A stretch of DNA of 64,000 nucleotides from a virus. Positions 15,635 through 24,300 of this stretch are shown piece by piece; position 1 is the first letter of the stretch; every line of letters starts with the position of its first letter. Made by a program: the position numbers and the translations under genes. The stretch is taken from IMG/VR virus record IMGVR_UViG_3300030450_002194, positions 1 to 64,000 of that record, one strand, 5' to 3'. The notes beneath the pieces were generated by a model. That model searched no databases and was not told the origin of the DNA. It saw only the letters and a list, made by a program, of their open reading frames with translations.

Positions 15635-16103
15635 TATTTTCCCTCAAATATATCTTGTAATCTTTTGCTAGTTCTCTGTTCTGCGGCCACTTACCAAAAC
15701 CTTGGTATTGGTCTAATTCTAGCCAATGCCAATGTGCTGCTGTCACTCTATCATCACCTGCATTCTCAGCGTTAGTTTCTGCTCTATCGGCTAACATCAT
15801 TACAAGATATTCTAAATGTTCAGCAACAAAATAAGCCAAGTCATGTGATACTGGCATATCAATTTGTTCTTTGATTAACTTCATGTAATGAAACCTAGTC
15901 ATTCTTTTACGATTAACAGGTGGGGGTTTAGGTATTACAAGTTGGTTTTTCTCGTCCACAAAAGGGACTAATTTGGCATCCATCTTTCGATACCGACCCC
16001 TACTTTCCTCCCCAACCTTCTTCAAAAACGCCACGCCGTCCTCTATTTTTACACAAGTATAGGGTAAATGCTCTAATAGGGTCATTGAGCCTACGGTAAT
16101 CAC
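15627..16103 (-). CDS. Hypothetical protein with a histone-fold-like segment
   Basis: 158 aa. Residues 70-125 form a long helix pattern (Leu-Ala-Tyr-Phe-Val-Ala-Glu-His-Leu-Glu-Tyr-Leu ... Asp-Asp-Arg-Val-Thr-Ala-Ala-His) with the spacing of a histone fold, where Arg-Val-Thr precedes the last helix. GTG at 16103 directly follows the ligase TAA; ATG at 16085 is an alternative. Chromatin or TAF-like roles are speculative. Confidence 0.4.
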   Translation of the reverse strand: MITVGSMTLLEHLPYTCVKIEDGVAFLKKVGEESRGRYRKMDAKLVPFVDEKNQLVIPKPPPVNRKRMTRFHYMKLIKEQIDMPVSHDLAYFVAEHLEYLVMMLADRAETNAENAGDDRVTAAHWHWLELDQYQGFGKWPQNRELAKDYKIYLRENNV

Positions 16104-17627
16104 TTACATCAACTCCTTCACCCTTTGGAGGGTATCGGCTTCAGCAGCATACTTGTCGTGCCGTATCCGCATTGAGCGAGGGAACCTCAAACCAATGTTT
16201 CCGTCAGCATCATTAGAGATTAAATCACTTGTTACTTGCAATACAATTCTAGGCACAAAGAAATACTTATCTCCTTCATACTTTTCTATTCCTTTCCTAA
16301 GTTCGGAAGTAAGATACTGTAAATCATCATCTGAAAAACCAGTACCAACCTTTCCTACTTCAACATAATCACTACCATCCTTTACTGATATTCCAAACGT
16401 ACCAAACCATCCACTTCTTTTACCTTTGCCGTATTGAGCAGAAGTAATAACTACATCTAACTCAATTCGCGGTGGCTTATACTTCAACCATCCTTTGCTT
16501 CTCTTACCTGGTTCATAAGCCATGTCTGCATCTTTAATCATAATACCTTCAAAGCCCCAATCAATAGCCAGATTATATGCTGCTTCAATAGTAGTATCCT
16601 CAAACCTAGTTGCAATATAAGGAGATTCAACGTTCTCTTCAAGTTTAATAATTCTGTCTGCCAAGGGTTCCTCTAGTAAAGACCTACCTTGGATTGATAG
16701 AATATCAAACACTGCTAATTGAATTGGGCATCGTTCTATTGCCTTCGCCTTATCTTTCATATGAACTCTCTTTGCTAATAACTTATGTTCAGCAGGAGAA
16801 CCATCTCTATTGATAGGATAGATTTCAGCATCAACGATACAATCAGAACACAATACATGTCCGGCTAGTATCTCGTCAACCAAATCTGCAAATTGATTAG
16901 TAACAAGGTTGCCCTTTCTATTAAAAATCATAACACTTTCTTTTTGAGGTAAGTAATGAATTTGGTATCTATTACCATCATACTTAACATCAATGATGTG
17001 ATTGCTTGGCTTTTCCTTTCCTTTCCTTGCCTTTGCTAACATTGGTGTCACCCACAACCCATGTGTTAATTCAACGCTAGGAATAAACCCTTGTTCTAAT
17101 TCAGCACAAATATCTGTGGCAGTATTAAAATGATAATACTTCTTAATATCAGAAATAGTATGCCCATAATGTTTAGCCAGTGCCTTTAGCGGTATGTTAT
17201 TGTTCACACCATTTCTAGGCTTACGCAACCAATAACGTACAAACCACTTCTTTTCTCTAGCACTCATCTTATTAAGGTTCTCAGCAAATAGAGTATATGA
17301 TGCACTTTCAATCCTTGAGCAATCCATATTCAATAGTTGCCAAAACCCCTGAATAGTAATATCTGAATCAGTTTCATTACCTAAATCAATTTCAGCCATT
17401 GCTTCCCCAAAATCACCCCATGTATAAACTGAGGTTTTCACTTCGTCTTCAAATAAACCAAGTGCATTGGCTATCCAAGTCATCGCTCTAGATTCTGCAA
17501 TATTATTTACTGCATATTCTATAGATAATATATTTATCACTAGATGCTTAGAATCAAAAGAAGATAAAGATTCAGATATAGTAGTTACTTTATCAGTAGG
17601 CCTTTGGTCTTCTAATAGTTCACACAT
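16104..17627 (-). CDS. ATP-dependent DNA ligase
   Basis: 507 aa, normal for an archaeal ligase. The N-terminal 190 residues are the helical DNA-binding domain. Motif I is Val-Lys-Tyr-Asp-Gly-Asn-Arg (Lys is adenylated), motif III Asp-Ala-Glu, motif IV Glu-Gly-Ile-Met-Ile-Lys, and motif V Trp-Leu-Lys-Tyr-Lys-Pro, followed by an OB fold. It would seal Okazaki fragments and repair nicks. Confidence 0.92.
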   Translation of the reverse strand: MCELLEDQRPTDKVTTISESLSSFDSKHLVINILSIEYAVNNIAESRAMTWIANALGLFEDEVKTSVYTWGDFGEAMAEIDLGNETDSDITIQGFWQLLNMDCSRIESASYTLFAENLNKMSAREKKWFVRYWLRKPRNGVNNNIPLKALAKHYGHTISDIKKYYHFNTATDICAELEQGFIPSVELTHGLWVTPMLAKARKGKEKPSNHIIDVKYDGNRYQIHYLPQKESVMIFNRKGNLVTNQFADLVDEILAGHVLCSDCIVDAEIYPINRDGSPAEHKLLAKRVHMKDKAKAIERCPIQLAVFDILSIQGRSLLEEPLADRIIKLEENVESPYIATRFEDTTIEAAYNLAIDWGFEGIMIKDADMAYEPGKRSKGWLKYKPPRIELDVVITSAQYGKGKRSGWFGTFGISVKDGSDYVEVGKVGTGFSDDDLQYLTSELRKGIEKYEGDKYFFVPRIVLQVTSDLISNDADGNIGLRFPRSMRIRHDKYAAEADTLQRVKELM

Positions 17628-17637
17628 TCTGGCAAAG

Positions 17638-17868
17638 TTAGCAAGTGAAATTATTATCCCTCCCTACTTGTATTTTACCATAAGCAGCCCACACCATTTT
17701 TTCTGTTACGGTATTAGTGTCTGCTTCCATAAGTGTCATTAGAATAAGGTTAGTTAATGTCTTAGTTATTATCTCATCTACTGCATCATCTACTCCCTTT
17801 CTAATATGAGCACCTGCTGGCAAATACTTTCTAAACTCTTCTCTAATCTTCCTCTTGCTCAATGTCAT
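17638..17868 (-). CDS. Histone-fold-like small protein
   Basis: About 76 aa. After a short basic N-terminus comes a pattern of short helix, long helix, short helix (Gly-Ala-His-Ile-Arg-Lys-Gly-Val-Asp-Asp-Ala-Val ... Thr-Asn-Thr-Val-Thr-Glu-Lys-Met-Val-Trp-Ala-Ala) typical of archaeal histone or CBF/NF-Y folds. It may compact or mark viral DNA. Starts at 17883 and 17874 are also possible; 17868 leaves GAGGTT nine bases upstream. Confidence 0.45.
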   Translation of the reverse strand: MTLSKRKIREEFRKYLPAGAHIRKGVDDAVDEIITKTLTNLILMTLMEADTNTVTEKMVWAAYGKIQVGRDNNFTC

Positions 17869-18082
17869 CCTCATCAACCTCATTATTTTTTACTGCCTTC
17901 TCAATTGCTCTTAACAATTTCTTAGCCTCTTTCATATTTACTCTAGTTCCCTTACGGGTAACCTTTCCATTTTCATACCATCGAATATCTAGAATATCTA
18001 TATTCCAATAATTACCTGTTCTCACAACTAATTCTTGGGTAGCATTTCTAGGTATTCTTGCTATTATCTTTTCATCATTCAT
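17843..18082 (-). CDS. PC4-like single-strand DNA-binding coactivator
   Basis: 79 aa. The strands Asn-Ile-Asp-Ile-Leu-Asp-Ile-Arg-Trp-Tyr, then Lys-Gly-Thr-Arg-Val-Asn-Met-Lys-Glu-Ala-Lys-Lys-Leu-Leu fit the PC4/p15 fold (beta sheet with DIR and TxxG signatures, then one helix). An acidic tail follows. PC4 proteins bind single-stranded DNA and modulate transcription. It lies beside the histone-fold-like gene and overlaps it. Confidence 0.6.
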   Translation of the reverse strand: MNDEKIIARIPRNATQELVVRTGNYWNIDILDIRWYENGKVTRKGTRVNMKEAKKLLRAIEKAVKNNEVDEDDIEQEED

Positions 18083-18495
18083 GTTGACATACCTTCTTTA
18101 AATTCTTTTAATCCTTGCATACTATAAAAGTATCTTGGTGCAGCAAATTCGTCTAACCTATTGGCTATCCATATTGCACCGCCTAAACTGCTGATTTGAA
18201 CAACTTCAAATTGTCCTACTTCTGTTTCAAGTAATTCAACAGTTTCCACTTCTGGAACTAGACCCGTTACCCTAGTAAGTTCAGAAGCGACAACGCTAAG
18301 ATTCTCAGAAACATATTTTATTATATGCCCTCTTTGAATAGGTATCTTAGCGTCCACTGTAATTCTAATCTTACCATCAAAACCACAGGCCTTACAGCCC
18401 CTCCCCTTTATTGCCTCTGACTCTGCACATATTGGGCAGGGTATCTCAGCAGGTAAAGGGGCTGGGAACCGTATAGTCACTGCTTGTGGTTTCAT
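18079..18495 (-). CDS. Zinc-knuckle protein (138 aa)
   Basis: Cys-Pro-Ile-Cys and Cys-Lys-Ala-Cys pairs near residues 20-37 with Gly-rich spacing resemble half of a DnaJ-type zinc knuckle. The remainder is a mixed alpha/beta domain with no known motif. Function unknown. Confidence 0.5.
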   Translation of the reverse strand: MKPQAVTIRFPAPLPAEIPCPICAESEAIKGRGCKACGFDGKIRITVDAKIPIQRGHIIKYVSENLSVVASELTRVTGLVPEVETVELLETEVGQFEVVQISSLGGAIWIANRLDEFAAPRYFYSMQGLKEFKEGMST

Positions 18496-18932
18496 TCGTT
18501 ACCAGTCCATTCTCTATATACACAATAGTATTCTATTGTTATATCATATGGGAAATCAGGAGTGTAGATAGTTGCATTCCCTAAATCGGGTGCATATCCA
18601 CTACCAAACAAAAACCCACTTTGGTTTAAGTATCCTTCTAATTCAAAAGTAAAGTTAGAGAATACAATTTGATTCTCCACTACTTCAAAACTTAGATGGG
18701 TTGCATTTAATATTACAACCTGTAATTCTAACCATGTGCTGCTATTACCTACTGTAAGTATTGGTGCAGTTGAATTGTTCTCACCAAACATTACAGTATA
18801 ATTGCCACTCATTGTTTCCCAACCACTTACAGTTATTACTGTTCCTTCTTCGTCAGTAGGTGCATCTGGTATAGCATCAGCACACCCCGCTAACATTACT
18901 GTCACCATTAATAGTGCCATTATCTTCTTCAT
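18492..18932 (-). CDS. Lipoprotein with many N-glycosylation sequons
   Basis: 146 aa. A signal peptide with lipobox Met-Leu-Ala-Gly-Cys (cysteine near residue 17) predicts a lipid-anchored, exported protein. The mature part is beta-rich with at least six Asn-x-Ser/Thr sites, suggesting surface glycosylation. It could alter the infected cell surface, for instance in superinfection exclusion; that is inference. ATG at 18932 has AAGGTGA upstream and is preferred to the frame opening at 18941. Confidence 0.6.
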   Translation of the reverse strand: MKKIMALLMVTVMLAGCADAIPDAPTDEEGTVITVSGWETMSGNYTVMFGENNSTAPILTVGNSSTWLELQVVILNATHLSFEVVENQIVFSNFTFELEGYLNQSGFLFGSGYAPDLGNATIYTPDFPYDITIEYYCVYREWTGNE

Positions 18933-18937
18933 TTCAT

Positions 18938-19063
18938 TCACCTTTCGCTTAACTCTAGCATTTGGTCTACGATTGCTAGATTTGCTCTTATAGCATTCAT
19001 TGCTGCAACTATTACAGCCTTGTCTTTTTTACTCATTTTATCACTTTTCTCGTTACTAATCAT
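18938..19063 (-). CDS. Small helical protein (41 aa)
   Basis: Polar N-terminus then one amphipathic helix (Ala-Val-Ile-Val-Ala-Ala-Met-Asn-Ala-Ile). It overlaps the JAMM stop by four bases and its tail runs into the lipoprotein ribosome site. Function unknown. Confidence 0.5.
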   Translation of the reverse strand: MISNEKSDKMSKKDKAVIVAAMNAIRANLAIVDQMLELSER

Positions 19064-19569
19064 TCTTCTTCACCTTTACAGTTACTACAACATGTTTCTT
19101 CGTTGGTTGTGTTTCCCCATGTAAATTGGCTGAATACCTCATAGTGGTCTTTACCGTCTTCACCTACTCTAAAGTATACTGAATACTTTTCGCCGTTCCC
19201 CAACACGGTGGCGGAGTTTAAGAACCTTTCATACATCGAAATTGTACGTAGGTCTGTGCCGCTAAAATAAGCCTTTCCAAATGGATGTGTGTGAATCCAT
19301 TCTTTAAGCGGAAAGCGCATACCTTCTGTTTCGTCCTGTCCACCAAAGGTTACAAACCCCGGTGAACCCACACTTATGAACAAGCGGTCATTCCCATCAA
19401 TGACTACTTGAACTTCTCTTGGCTTATCAAAAGCCGACATTGACATGTCCCATATCCTTTGGTGAAAGATATGTTCATTCATGTTAAAACCATCTTGGAT
19501 AACATCTTTCCAAAAAGGTTCTACAACATCAAAGTCTTCCCCACGTACATCTTGAAGATAATTACTCAC
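19060..19569 (-). CDS. JAMM/MPN+ metalloprotease, putative deconjugase
   Basis: 169 aa. The JAMM zinc signature is complete: His-Thr-His-Pro followed by Ser-x-x-Asp with exact spacing (His-x-His-x7-Ser-x-x-Asp, about residues 94-107). An upstream catalytic Glu is probably in the N-terminal half. The C-terminus has Cys-Cys-x-x-Cys and an acidic tail. JAMM enzymes remove or mature ubiquitin-like proteins. An E1-like gene lies 0.7 kb away in the same operon and a Gly-Gly Ubl-like gene 7 kb away. Confidence 0.75.
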   Translation of the reverse strand: MSNYLQDVRGEDFDVVEPFWKDVIQDGFNMNEHIFHQRIWDMSMSAFDKPREVQVVIDGNDRLFISVGSPGFVTFGGQDETEGMRFPLKEWIHTHPFGKAYFSGTDLRTISMYERFLNSATVLGNGEKYSVYFRVGEDGKDHYEVFSQFTWGNTTNEETCCSNCKGEEE

Positions 19570-20240
19570 TTCAATGCCTCCAATTGTCTTTCAAGTTTCT
19601 CAGCCTTTCTTTTAATTCTAAGAACCTTTCTGGTACTTCGCCACTCACTAAACCTAAACCATAGGCTTCTGTTCTTACAACCAGCACAACACTCACATTC
19701 CTGTGTTATCTTTACTTCTTCGGTTTTAATAGAAGTAGTCATCTTCTTCCCTGCAATTAGAGTATTGAGATATTCTGGCTTTGTCTTGCTTATCCTATTC
19801 AATCTAGTTTGGCAGCCCTTTACGCTTCTCTTTAGATGGGTTGCTACTGATTCTCTTTCTCTTGTGTCAGAAGACCAGTTTCTAACTAGATACATGTCGT
19901 CTTTTGGACTCCACTTCATTCTACTATTTCCTGTTAATATTACTTTTCTTGTCACTTTCTTCACCTCTGTTGGTTTGGGTTGAATAACCTCTTCAACCAG
20001 TTTCTTTGCCTTCTTATCATCAGTCCACTTAATCTTAGACTGTTGGGTTAATTGGGTCTTTTTTGTCTTGATTGCATTGAATGAGCGTTCAACATAATCA
20101 CTCCCTTTGATACGCTTGAAGTGGTCATTAAATACCATCCAAACAACCGCAACAGTAAAGGGTCTTCCATCTGTTTGCGTCTTATTATTGATTACTTCCC
20201 ATAAGTATTCTTCTTCTTCTTTTGTCCATTTCTTTCCCAT
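19566..20240 (-). CDS. Myb/SANT-like DNA-binding protein
   Basis: 224 aa. Two Trp-containing helical repeats, one starting Lys-Trp-Thr-Lys-Glu-Glu-Glu-Glu-Tyr-Leu near residue 5 and one Lys-Trp-Ser-Pro-Lys-Asp-Asp-Met-Tyr-Leu near 110, look like SANT/Myb units. A cluster of four Cys (Cys-x-Cys-Cys-x-x-Cys) and a basic coiled tail follow. It lies between JAMM and E1 genes, so it might be a regulator or a target; neither is shown. ATG at 20240 is preferred over 20252. Confidence 0.5.
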   Translation of the reverse strand: MGKKWTKEEEEYLWEVINNKTQTDGRPFTVAVVWMVFNDHFKRIKGSDYVERSFNAIKTKKTQLTQQSKIKWTDDKKAKKLVEEVIQPKPTEVKKVTRKVILTGNSRMKWSPKDDMYLVRNWSSDTRERESVATHLKRSVKGCQTRLNRISKTKPEYLNTLIAGKKMTTSIKTEEVKITQECECCAGCKNRSLWFRFSEWRSTRKVLRIKRKAEKLERQLEALK

Positions 20241-20244
20241 AATA

Positions 20245-20850
20245 TCACACATTTATTATTATTTTATCTGCTACGTTTTCCCCATTAAACCAGCGTTGAA
20301 TCCATTGCGCCCCATATCCTGCTATTGCTACATGAGTAAAATGTAATGTTGTCTTATCACCAGTCTCACCAAAGTCTGCACCTTGACAGGAGAAGGAACC
20401 TTCTGGCCCTGTTAAAAATGTTTCACTAAACTTCGGGTCTGTTAAATAACTAATCAGTGCTCCGTTGCGTCCTTGTGCTCTTAAGTCTAGCCATGCATTA
20501 CCACAGTCTTCTTGAAAGCCTTCTGCATATAGTAACTTTCTAACATCCAAATTATCAGCACAACAAATCACTAGGTCATAACCATCTATTTGCTTTCTAG
20601 TTAGAATAGGGAAATGAATCCCTAGCCTAATGCCAGAATCATTATAATGATTCATACACTTAGTCTTCATCTTCATAGCAGATACTTTGTTTAGGTCTAA
20701 ATCACCCACATTAAAGTTTTGATAACTTAGATTCTTTTCTTCTACAGTATCAGGGTCTGCAATAGTTATATCATACAACCCTGTCTTATGTAGGACGGGG
20801 GCCAAATAGCCCCCTATCCCACCTACGCCTATTATTAATATTTTTCTCAT
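20245..20850 (-). CDS. E1/ThiF/MoeB-like ubiquitin-activating enzyme
   Basis: 201 aa Rossmann adenylation domain: Gly-Val-Gly-Gly-Ile-Gly-Gly (residues 7-13) for ATP, Asp-Pro-Asp-Thr-Val-Glu-Glu-Lys-Asn-Leu (about 32-41) matching the DxDxVxxSNLNRQ motif, then Cys-Cys-Ala-Asp-Asn and a late Phe-Ser-Cys that could be the thiolating cysteine. It would adenylate the C-terminal glycine of a ubiquitin-like protein. Close linkage to JAMM supports a conjugation cycle rather than thiamin or molybdopterin synthesis, for which no other genes are seen. Confidence 0.75.
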   Translation of the reverse strand: MRKILIIGVGGIGGYLAPVLHKTGLYDITIADPDTVEEKNLSYQNFNVGDLDLNKVSAMKMKTKCMNHYNDSGIRLGIHFPILTRKQIDGYDLVICCADNLDVRKLLYAEGFQEDCGNAWLDLRAQGRNGALISYLTDPKFSETFLTGPEGSFSCQGADFGETGDKTTLHFTHVAIAGYGAQWIQRWFNGENVADKIIINV

Positions 20851-20856
20851 TTTAAT

Positions 20857-21771
20857 TCACCTTATTCCTGCACAAAACGATTCTACATCCAACAGTAAGA
20901 GTTTATCTTTATCCACTCCTAACATTGGAAATAGTTTCTTTGAAGTTATTCTTTGCGCTACTGCTGTGCATTGGCAAGCATCGCAAATTGATTGTTGAGT
21001 ATGTTCAACCTTACCTATTTTTCTCAATAGAGTTGTCATCCATAAGGCAGAAGCCATATGACTCTTAGAGAAATGTATGTCATGTTTTGTTACAACTTCA
21101 TTAACATAACTTACAACTGTTCTAGCATCTTGGATAAATACTCTTTCGGATTTTAAGTCCGAACCGATGCGTTCCACCCAAGCATCTAATGGCATGTTCT
21201 GTAGAATATTTGATTTACCTAAGTATCTAGCAAAGTGCCTAGCACATTTAGATACCTTATGAGAATCTTCATTATTCTTAGCAGCCAATTCCGATATTGT
21301 TATTGGTATGCCACTCTCTCTTAAACACAATACAACTAAGGCACATGCTCTTAGTGGTATGGGTATTCCTCTAAACTTGTGGTCAAGATATAACTTTCTA
21401 TAATAGTCATGTACTCTATCTCTAAGGGGATTGTTAGGAAGGAATGGTGATAATACCATATTACATTCTAACAAGCCCTTTTGCATAGAAACGTTCTTCT
21501 TATCTCTATACCTAGTTTGTGTTCTCTTTAATTGAGAAGAAAGTCTTTTATTAGAAACATTATCATCCCCTATCCAAGAACCCATAGTATTAGCAGTATC
21601 TGCTTCTGTTAGGTAAGAGTTTCTAGCCCCATCATAATCCTCAGTTAAAACTCGTTGTTGCTTATCTTCAAAAATATGTGTTACTTGAACATAACCACAA
21701 CCCTTACAGATGGTTTCACCCATCCTATCATCTACATAAAATTCTATTCCACTACATTCATCACATTTCAT
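20857..21771 (-). CDS. Transcription initiation factor B (TFB)
   Basis: 304 aa, typical TFB length. The N-terminal zinc ribbon is Cys-Asp-Glu-Cys and Cys-Lys-Gly-Cys within the first 30 residues. A B-finger-like linker and two cyclin-like helical repeats follow. A viral TFB could redirect host RNA polymerase to viral promoters such as the TATA elements in the central region. ATG at 21771 overlaps the preceding stop (ATGA); TTG at 21789 is less likely. Confidence 0.85.
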   Translation of the reverse strand: MKCDECSGIEFYVDDRMGETICKGCGYVQVTHIFEDKQQRVLTEDYDGARNSYLTEADTANTMGSWIGDDNVSNKRLSSQLKRTQTRYRDKKNVSMQKGLLECNMVLSPFLPNNPLRDRVHDYYRKLYLDHKFRGIPIPLRACALVVLCLRESGIPITISELAAKNNEDSHKVSKCARHFARYLGKSNILQNMPLDAWVERIGSDLKSERVFIQDARTVVSYVNEVVTKHDIHFSKSHMASALWMTTLLRKIGKVEHTQQSICDACQCTAVAQRITSKKLFPMLGVDKDKLLLLDVESFCAGIR

Positions 21772-23132
21772 ATTATCAACTTCTGCCAATTAAAACCTAT
21801 ATTATTATTTATCTCTTCCCATTCAACACCAAATCTAGATTCTTTCTCTCCTTCCAAAACAGAACGAGGTATATACTTTGCTATAGTAGAAACTAACTTT
21901 ACTGTTACGTTATCATTCAACAAGGCTAATGCTCTTGCTGCATATTGGTCACCTAAACTTGAATTGGTGTGAATATTATCAATACAAATCGGTCCTCTAA
22001 AGTGGCCCTTAAATACTGTATAATCATCACCATCAATTTCCGGGGTTCTAAAGTTTCGGTTCTTAGTATTAGGCCCATCATCAACAAACACAAAGGTTTT
22101 CACCTTTTGAGTCTGTGTCTTATATGCCGAATTAATGATAACCCAATCAGCCAATCTTCCTCTAACAAACATAACCTTATATCCATCTTCTACATCTATA
22201 ATCTTAATCCTATTTGGATACTTAACTTCTAGGCTTGCCATTAATTCCTTCGCTCTATTCTCAACCATATCAGAAGTTCTATTTTGTACAAGAAATTCTT
22301 CCATTAGTTGGAGTTGAGATGACGTTGGTTCTTCTCCCATTAGTCTAGTCCAAAGTTTCTTCGGTGTCATGTTTGCCCATGTCTTTGCTCTAGCATGTTC
22401 ATGATAGAAATAGTTAACCATAATATCTAAGTCATTAATTTCAATTGGGGCCCAAATTCCATCTGATATTTCTAACACTGCTTCAGTATTACTAATTAGT
22501 CTAGTATTTAATCTACAGTTTACCTTCTCCCTTTCCTTAATATTGAAGTAAAAGAATGGTGTTCTGTTCTCCAATACATAAGTTACATTCTCAGGCATTG
22601 TTATCATTCTAATTATATACTCCAACAACGCGGTTGGTTCTGTTTCAAAGCATGAGCGATAGATAAATCTTGATAGAGCAAAGAGCAGGTTTTTCTTTCT
22701 TACTCTTTGATTCATCAATTGATAGTAAGTCTGTCCCTTTTCAACCATTACAGCCATATTAGTTTCTGGCAATACAAAGGCCATCTTAAAGGTCTGTGGT
22801 GCAGTATAACGATTACTTCGCCTAGACCCCCAGCCTAAAACTTCTTGAAGAGTATTCTTTAACTCTATAATAAGAGGCTCTCCTTTATGATATGCTCTAG
22901 ACTGAATGTGTGAATTAATCACATACTTACCATCTTCAAAGTCTACTGTCCTCATATGATTATGATATATATCACGCCCATAAGATGTTGTCCTCTGAGT
23001 ATGGCGTTCCAATTGCCTTATTGAATATGTAGAATACAAGTCTACATGTGTAGAATTATAACTACTATTATCATCATCAGCAGTGTATATTCTAAATTCA
23101 CATTCATATTTATTTCCGTAATGGTCAAACAT
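21768..23132 (-). CDS. Hypothetical 454-aa protein with an E2-like cysteine segment
   Basis: No confident family. Near residues 383-393 the stretch Gly-His-Phe-Arg-Gly-Pro-Ile-Cys-Ile-Asp-Asn resembles the active-site line of ubiquitin-conjugating enzymes (His-Pro-Asn...Gly-x-Ile-Cys-Leu-Asp). PRTRC-type and other prokaryotic E2-like proteins carry comparable C-terminal domains in E1/JAMM/Ubl operons. The N-terminal 250 residues are beta-rich with no motif I recognise. Treat the E2 idea as a hypothesis. Confidence 0.4.
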   Translation of the reverse strand: MFDHYGNKYECEFRIYTADDDNSSYNSTHVDLYSTYSIRQLERHTQRTTSYGRDIYHNHMRTVDFEDGKYVINSHIQSRAYHKGEPLIIELKNTLQEVLGWGSRRSNRYTAPQTFKMAFVLPETNMAVMVEKGQTYYQLMNQRVRKKNLLFALSRFIYRSCFETEPTALLEYIIRMITMPENVTYVLENRTPFFYFNIKEREKVNCRLNTRLISNTEAVLEISDGIWAPIEINDLDIMVNYFYHEHARAKTWANMTPKKLWTRLMGEEPTSSQLQLMEEFLVQNRTSDMVENRAKELMASLEVKYPNRIKIIDVEDGYKVMFVRGRLADWVIINSAYKTQTQKVKTFVFVDDGPNTKNRNFRTPEIDGDDYTVFKGHFRGPICIDNIHTNSSLGDQYAARALALLNDNVTVKLVSTIAKYIPRSVLEGEKESRFGVEWEEINNNIGFNWQKLII

Positions 23133-23134
23133 AT

Positions 23135-23536
23135 TTATTTCTCCTTTGGTTTATATTCGTTCTTGAGCCTAAAGTCTGGGGGTTTCTGAACAAAGTGGCC
23201 CATATGATAAAAGGTTCTCCAACCCTTTTTCTTTCTTTGTTCCCATATCTTCTTATCTTTATTATACCAATCTGTTTCCTTAAGGTTTTGTAGATATGGT
23301 AGTTTGCATCCTTTCATAAAAGCATACACTACAATAACATCCTTTGGTAGTTTCTTAAACTGAGTCCAAGAATAAGTCTTGTTCTCAATAACTGGTCTTT
23401 CTAGACCATTACCCCTATCTCTACCGAAACCATCACTTCTCTTCCTATGCATCTTATTATCTCTAAGATACTTTTGAAGTCCGTTTATAATATCGGCCTT
23501 AGTAAAATCCTTATAAAAATCTGTTACATCATTCAT
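23135..23536 (-). CDS. Hypothetical basic protein (133 aa)
   Basis: Rich in Lys, Arg and aromatics with no cysteine pairs or membrane segment; likely nucleic-acid binding on composition alone. Its start overlaps the zinc-ribbon gene upstream by eight bases. No family recognised. Confidence 0.55.
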   Translation of the reverse strand: MNDVTDFYKDFTKADIINGLQKYLRDNKMHRKRSDGFGRDRGNGLERPVIENKTYSWTQFKKLPKDVIVVYAFMKGCKLPYLQNLKETDWYNKDKKIWEQRKKKGWRTFYHMGHFVQKPPDFRLKNEYKPKEK

Positions 23537-23972
23537 TTATATCTACCTCCACATACTCAACGTCCTTAACAAAGTAACCAGTGTGTAGTCTAACATTAAA
23601 CTTACCCAATGGTACTATGCTGATAAATTCTAACTCAAGCCTCTTTCTTCTCTCGTTGAATTTATACTTCCAGATTATATGCTTATCTCTCCAACGTGTG
23701 CATTGGAACTTCTTCCTTCTTGCAACCTTTTCAATGTTTGCTGCAATCTTTAACACGTCTTCCACGTCTGCATCTGGCACTCTTTCTTCAAGCCTCTCAA
23801 TAAAATGTGGGGTAAAAATTGCCCAAAAGAAATGAAACCCGTCTTCCTTAATCACCTTATGGTGTTCGGCAGAAAAGGGGTTAAAATACTTGCCACATGC
23901 TTGGCATTGCATCTTACCATTTCTTAATACTTCAAAGTTATTACTTCCACATCTACAGTCACTAAATCTCAT
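23529..23972 (-). CDS. Zinc ribbon fused to a RelE/BrnT-like domain
   Basis: 147 aa. Residues 5-30 hold a Cys-x-Cys ... Cys-x-x-Cys zinc ribbon. From residue 48 the order His-Phe-Ile-Glu-Arg-Leu-Glu-Glu-Arg, Arg-Arg-Lys-Lys-Phe and a C-terminal beta sheet resembles small RelE/BrnT-type folds. No antitoxin-like gene is adjacent, so toxin activity is not claimed. Confidence 0.4.
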   Translation of the reverse strand: MRFSDCRCGSNNFEVLRNGKMQCQACGKYFNPFSAEHHKVIKEDGFHFFWAIFTPHFIERLEERVPDADVEDVLKIAANIEKVARRKKFQCTRWRDKHIIWKYKFNERRKRLELEFISIVPLGKFNVRLHTGYFVKDVEYVEVDINE

Positions 23973-24300
23973 TTTTATTCGCCTCTATATAATTTGCTAA
24001 TTGTTTTATTTCTAATAATTTATTACTAAATCCTTTATCATCTTTCACTATCACAGCGCATATGAAAATGCGCCTAAGATAGCGTAGGTAATCTCTTACC
24101 ATAAACTTGCCATTGATGGCATCCTGTGTTGCCCTTCTAAAAGATGCCTTTAAACTATCCGCATCAGCATACGGATATAGGCTATTTTTAGATGTTAAAG
24201 TTGGCAACACATGCTCAACGGCATCTATCTCTTCAGACAGTAAGTCCTTAATTAATGCAATATGCTCTGGTGTGCGTATAATCTGATAACTATATTTCAC
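23962..24300 (-). CDS. Hypothetical helical protein (about 112 aa)
   Basis: Mostly helical, moderately basic. The frame stays open to 24351 through the end of the reductase gene. GTG at 24300 is proposed because it has GGTG just upstream and limits the overlap to 11 bases, but ATG at 24327 or 24351 cannot be excluded. Function unknown. Confidence 0.5.
   Translation of the reverse strand: MKYSYQIIRTPEHIALIKDLLSEEIDAVEHVLPTLTSKNSLYPYADADSLKASFRRATQDAINGKFMVRDYLRYLRRIFICAVIVKDDKGFSNKLLEIKQLANYIEANKNEI

Noticed and set aside
23529-23972. Toxin-antitoxin pair
   Set aside because: The RelE/BrnT resemblance is weak and neither neighbour resembles an antitoxin.
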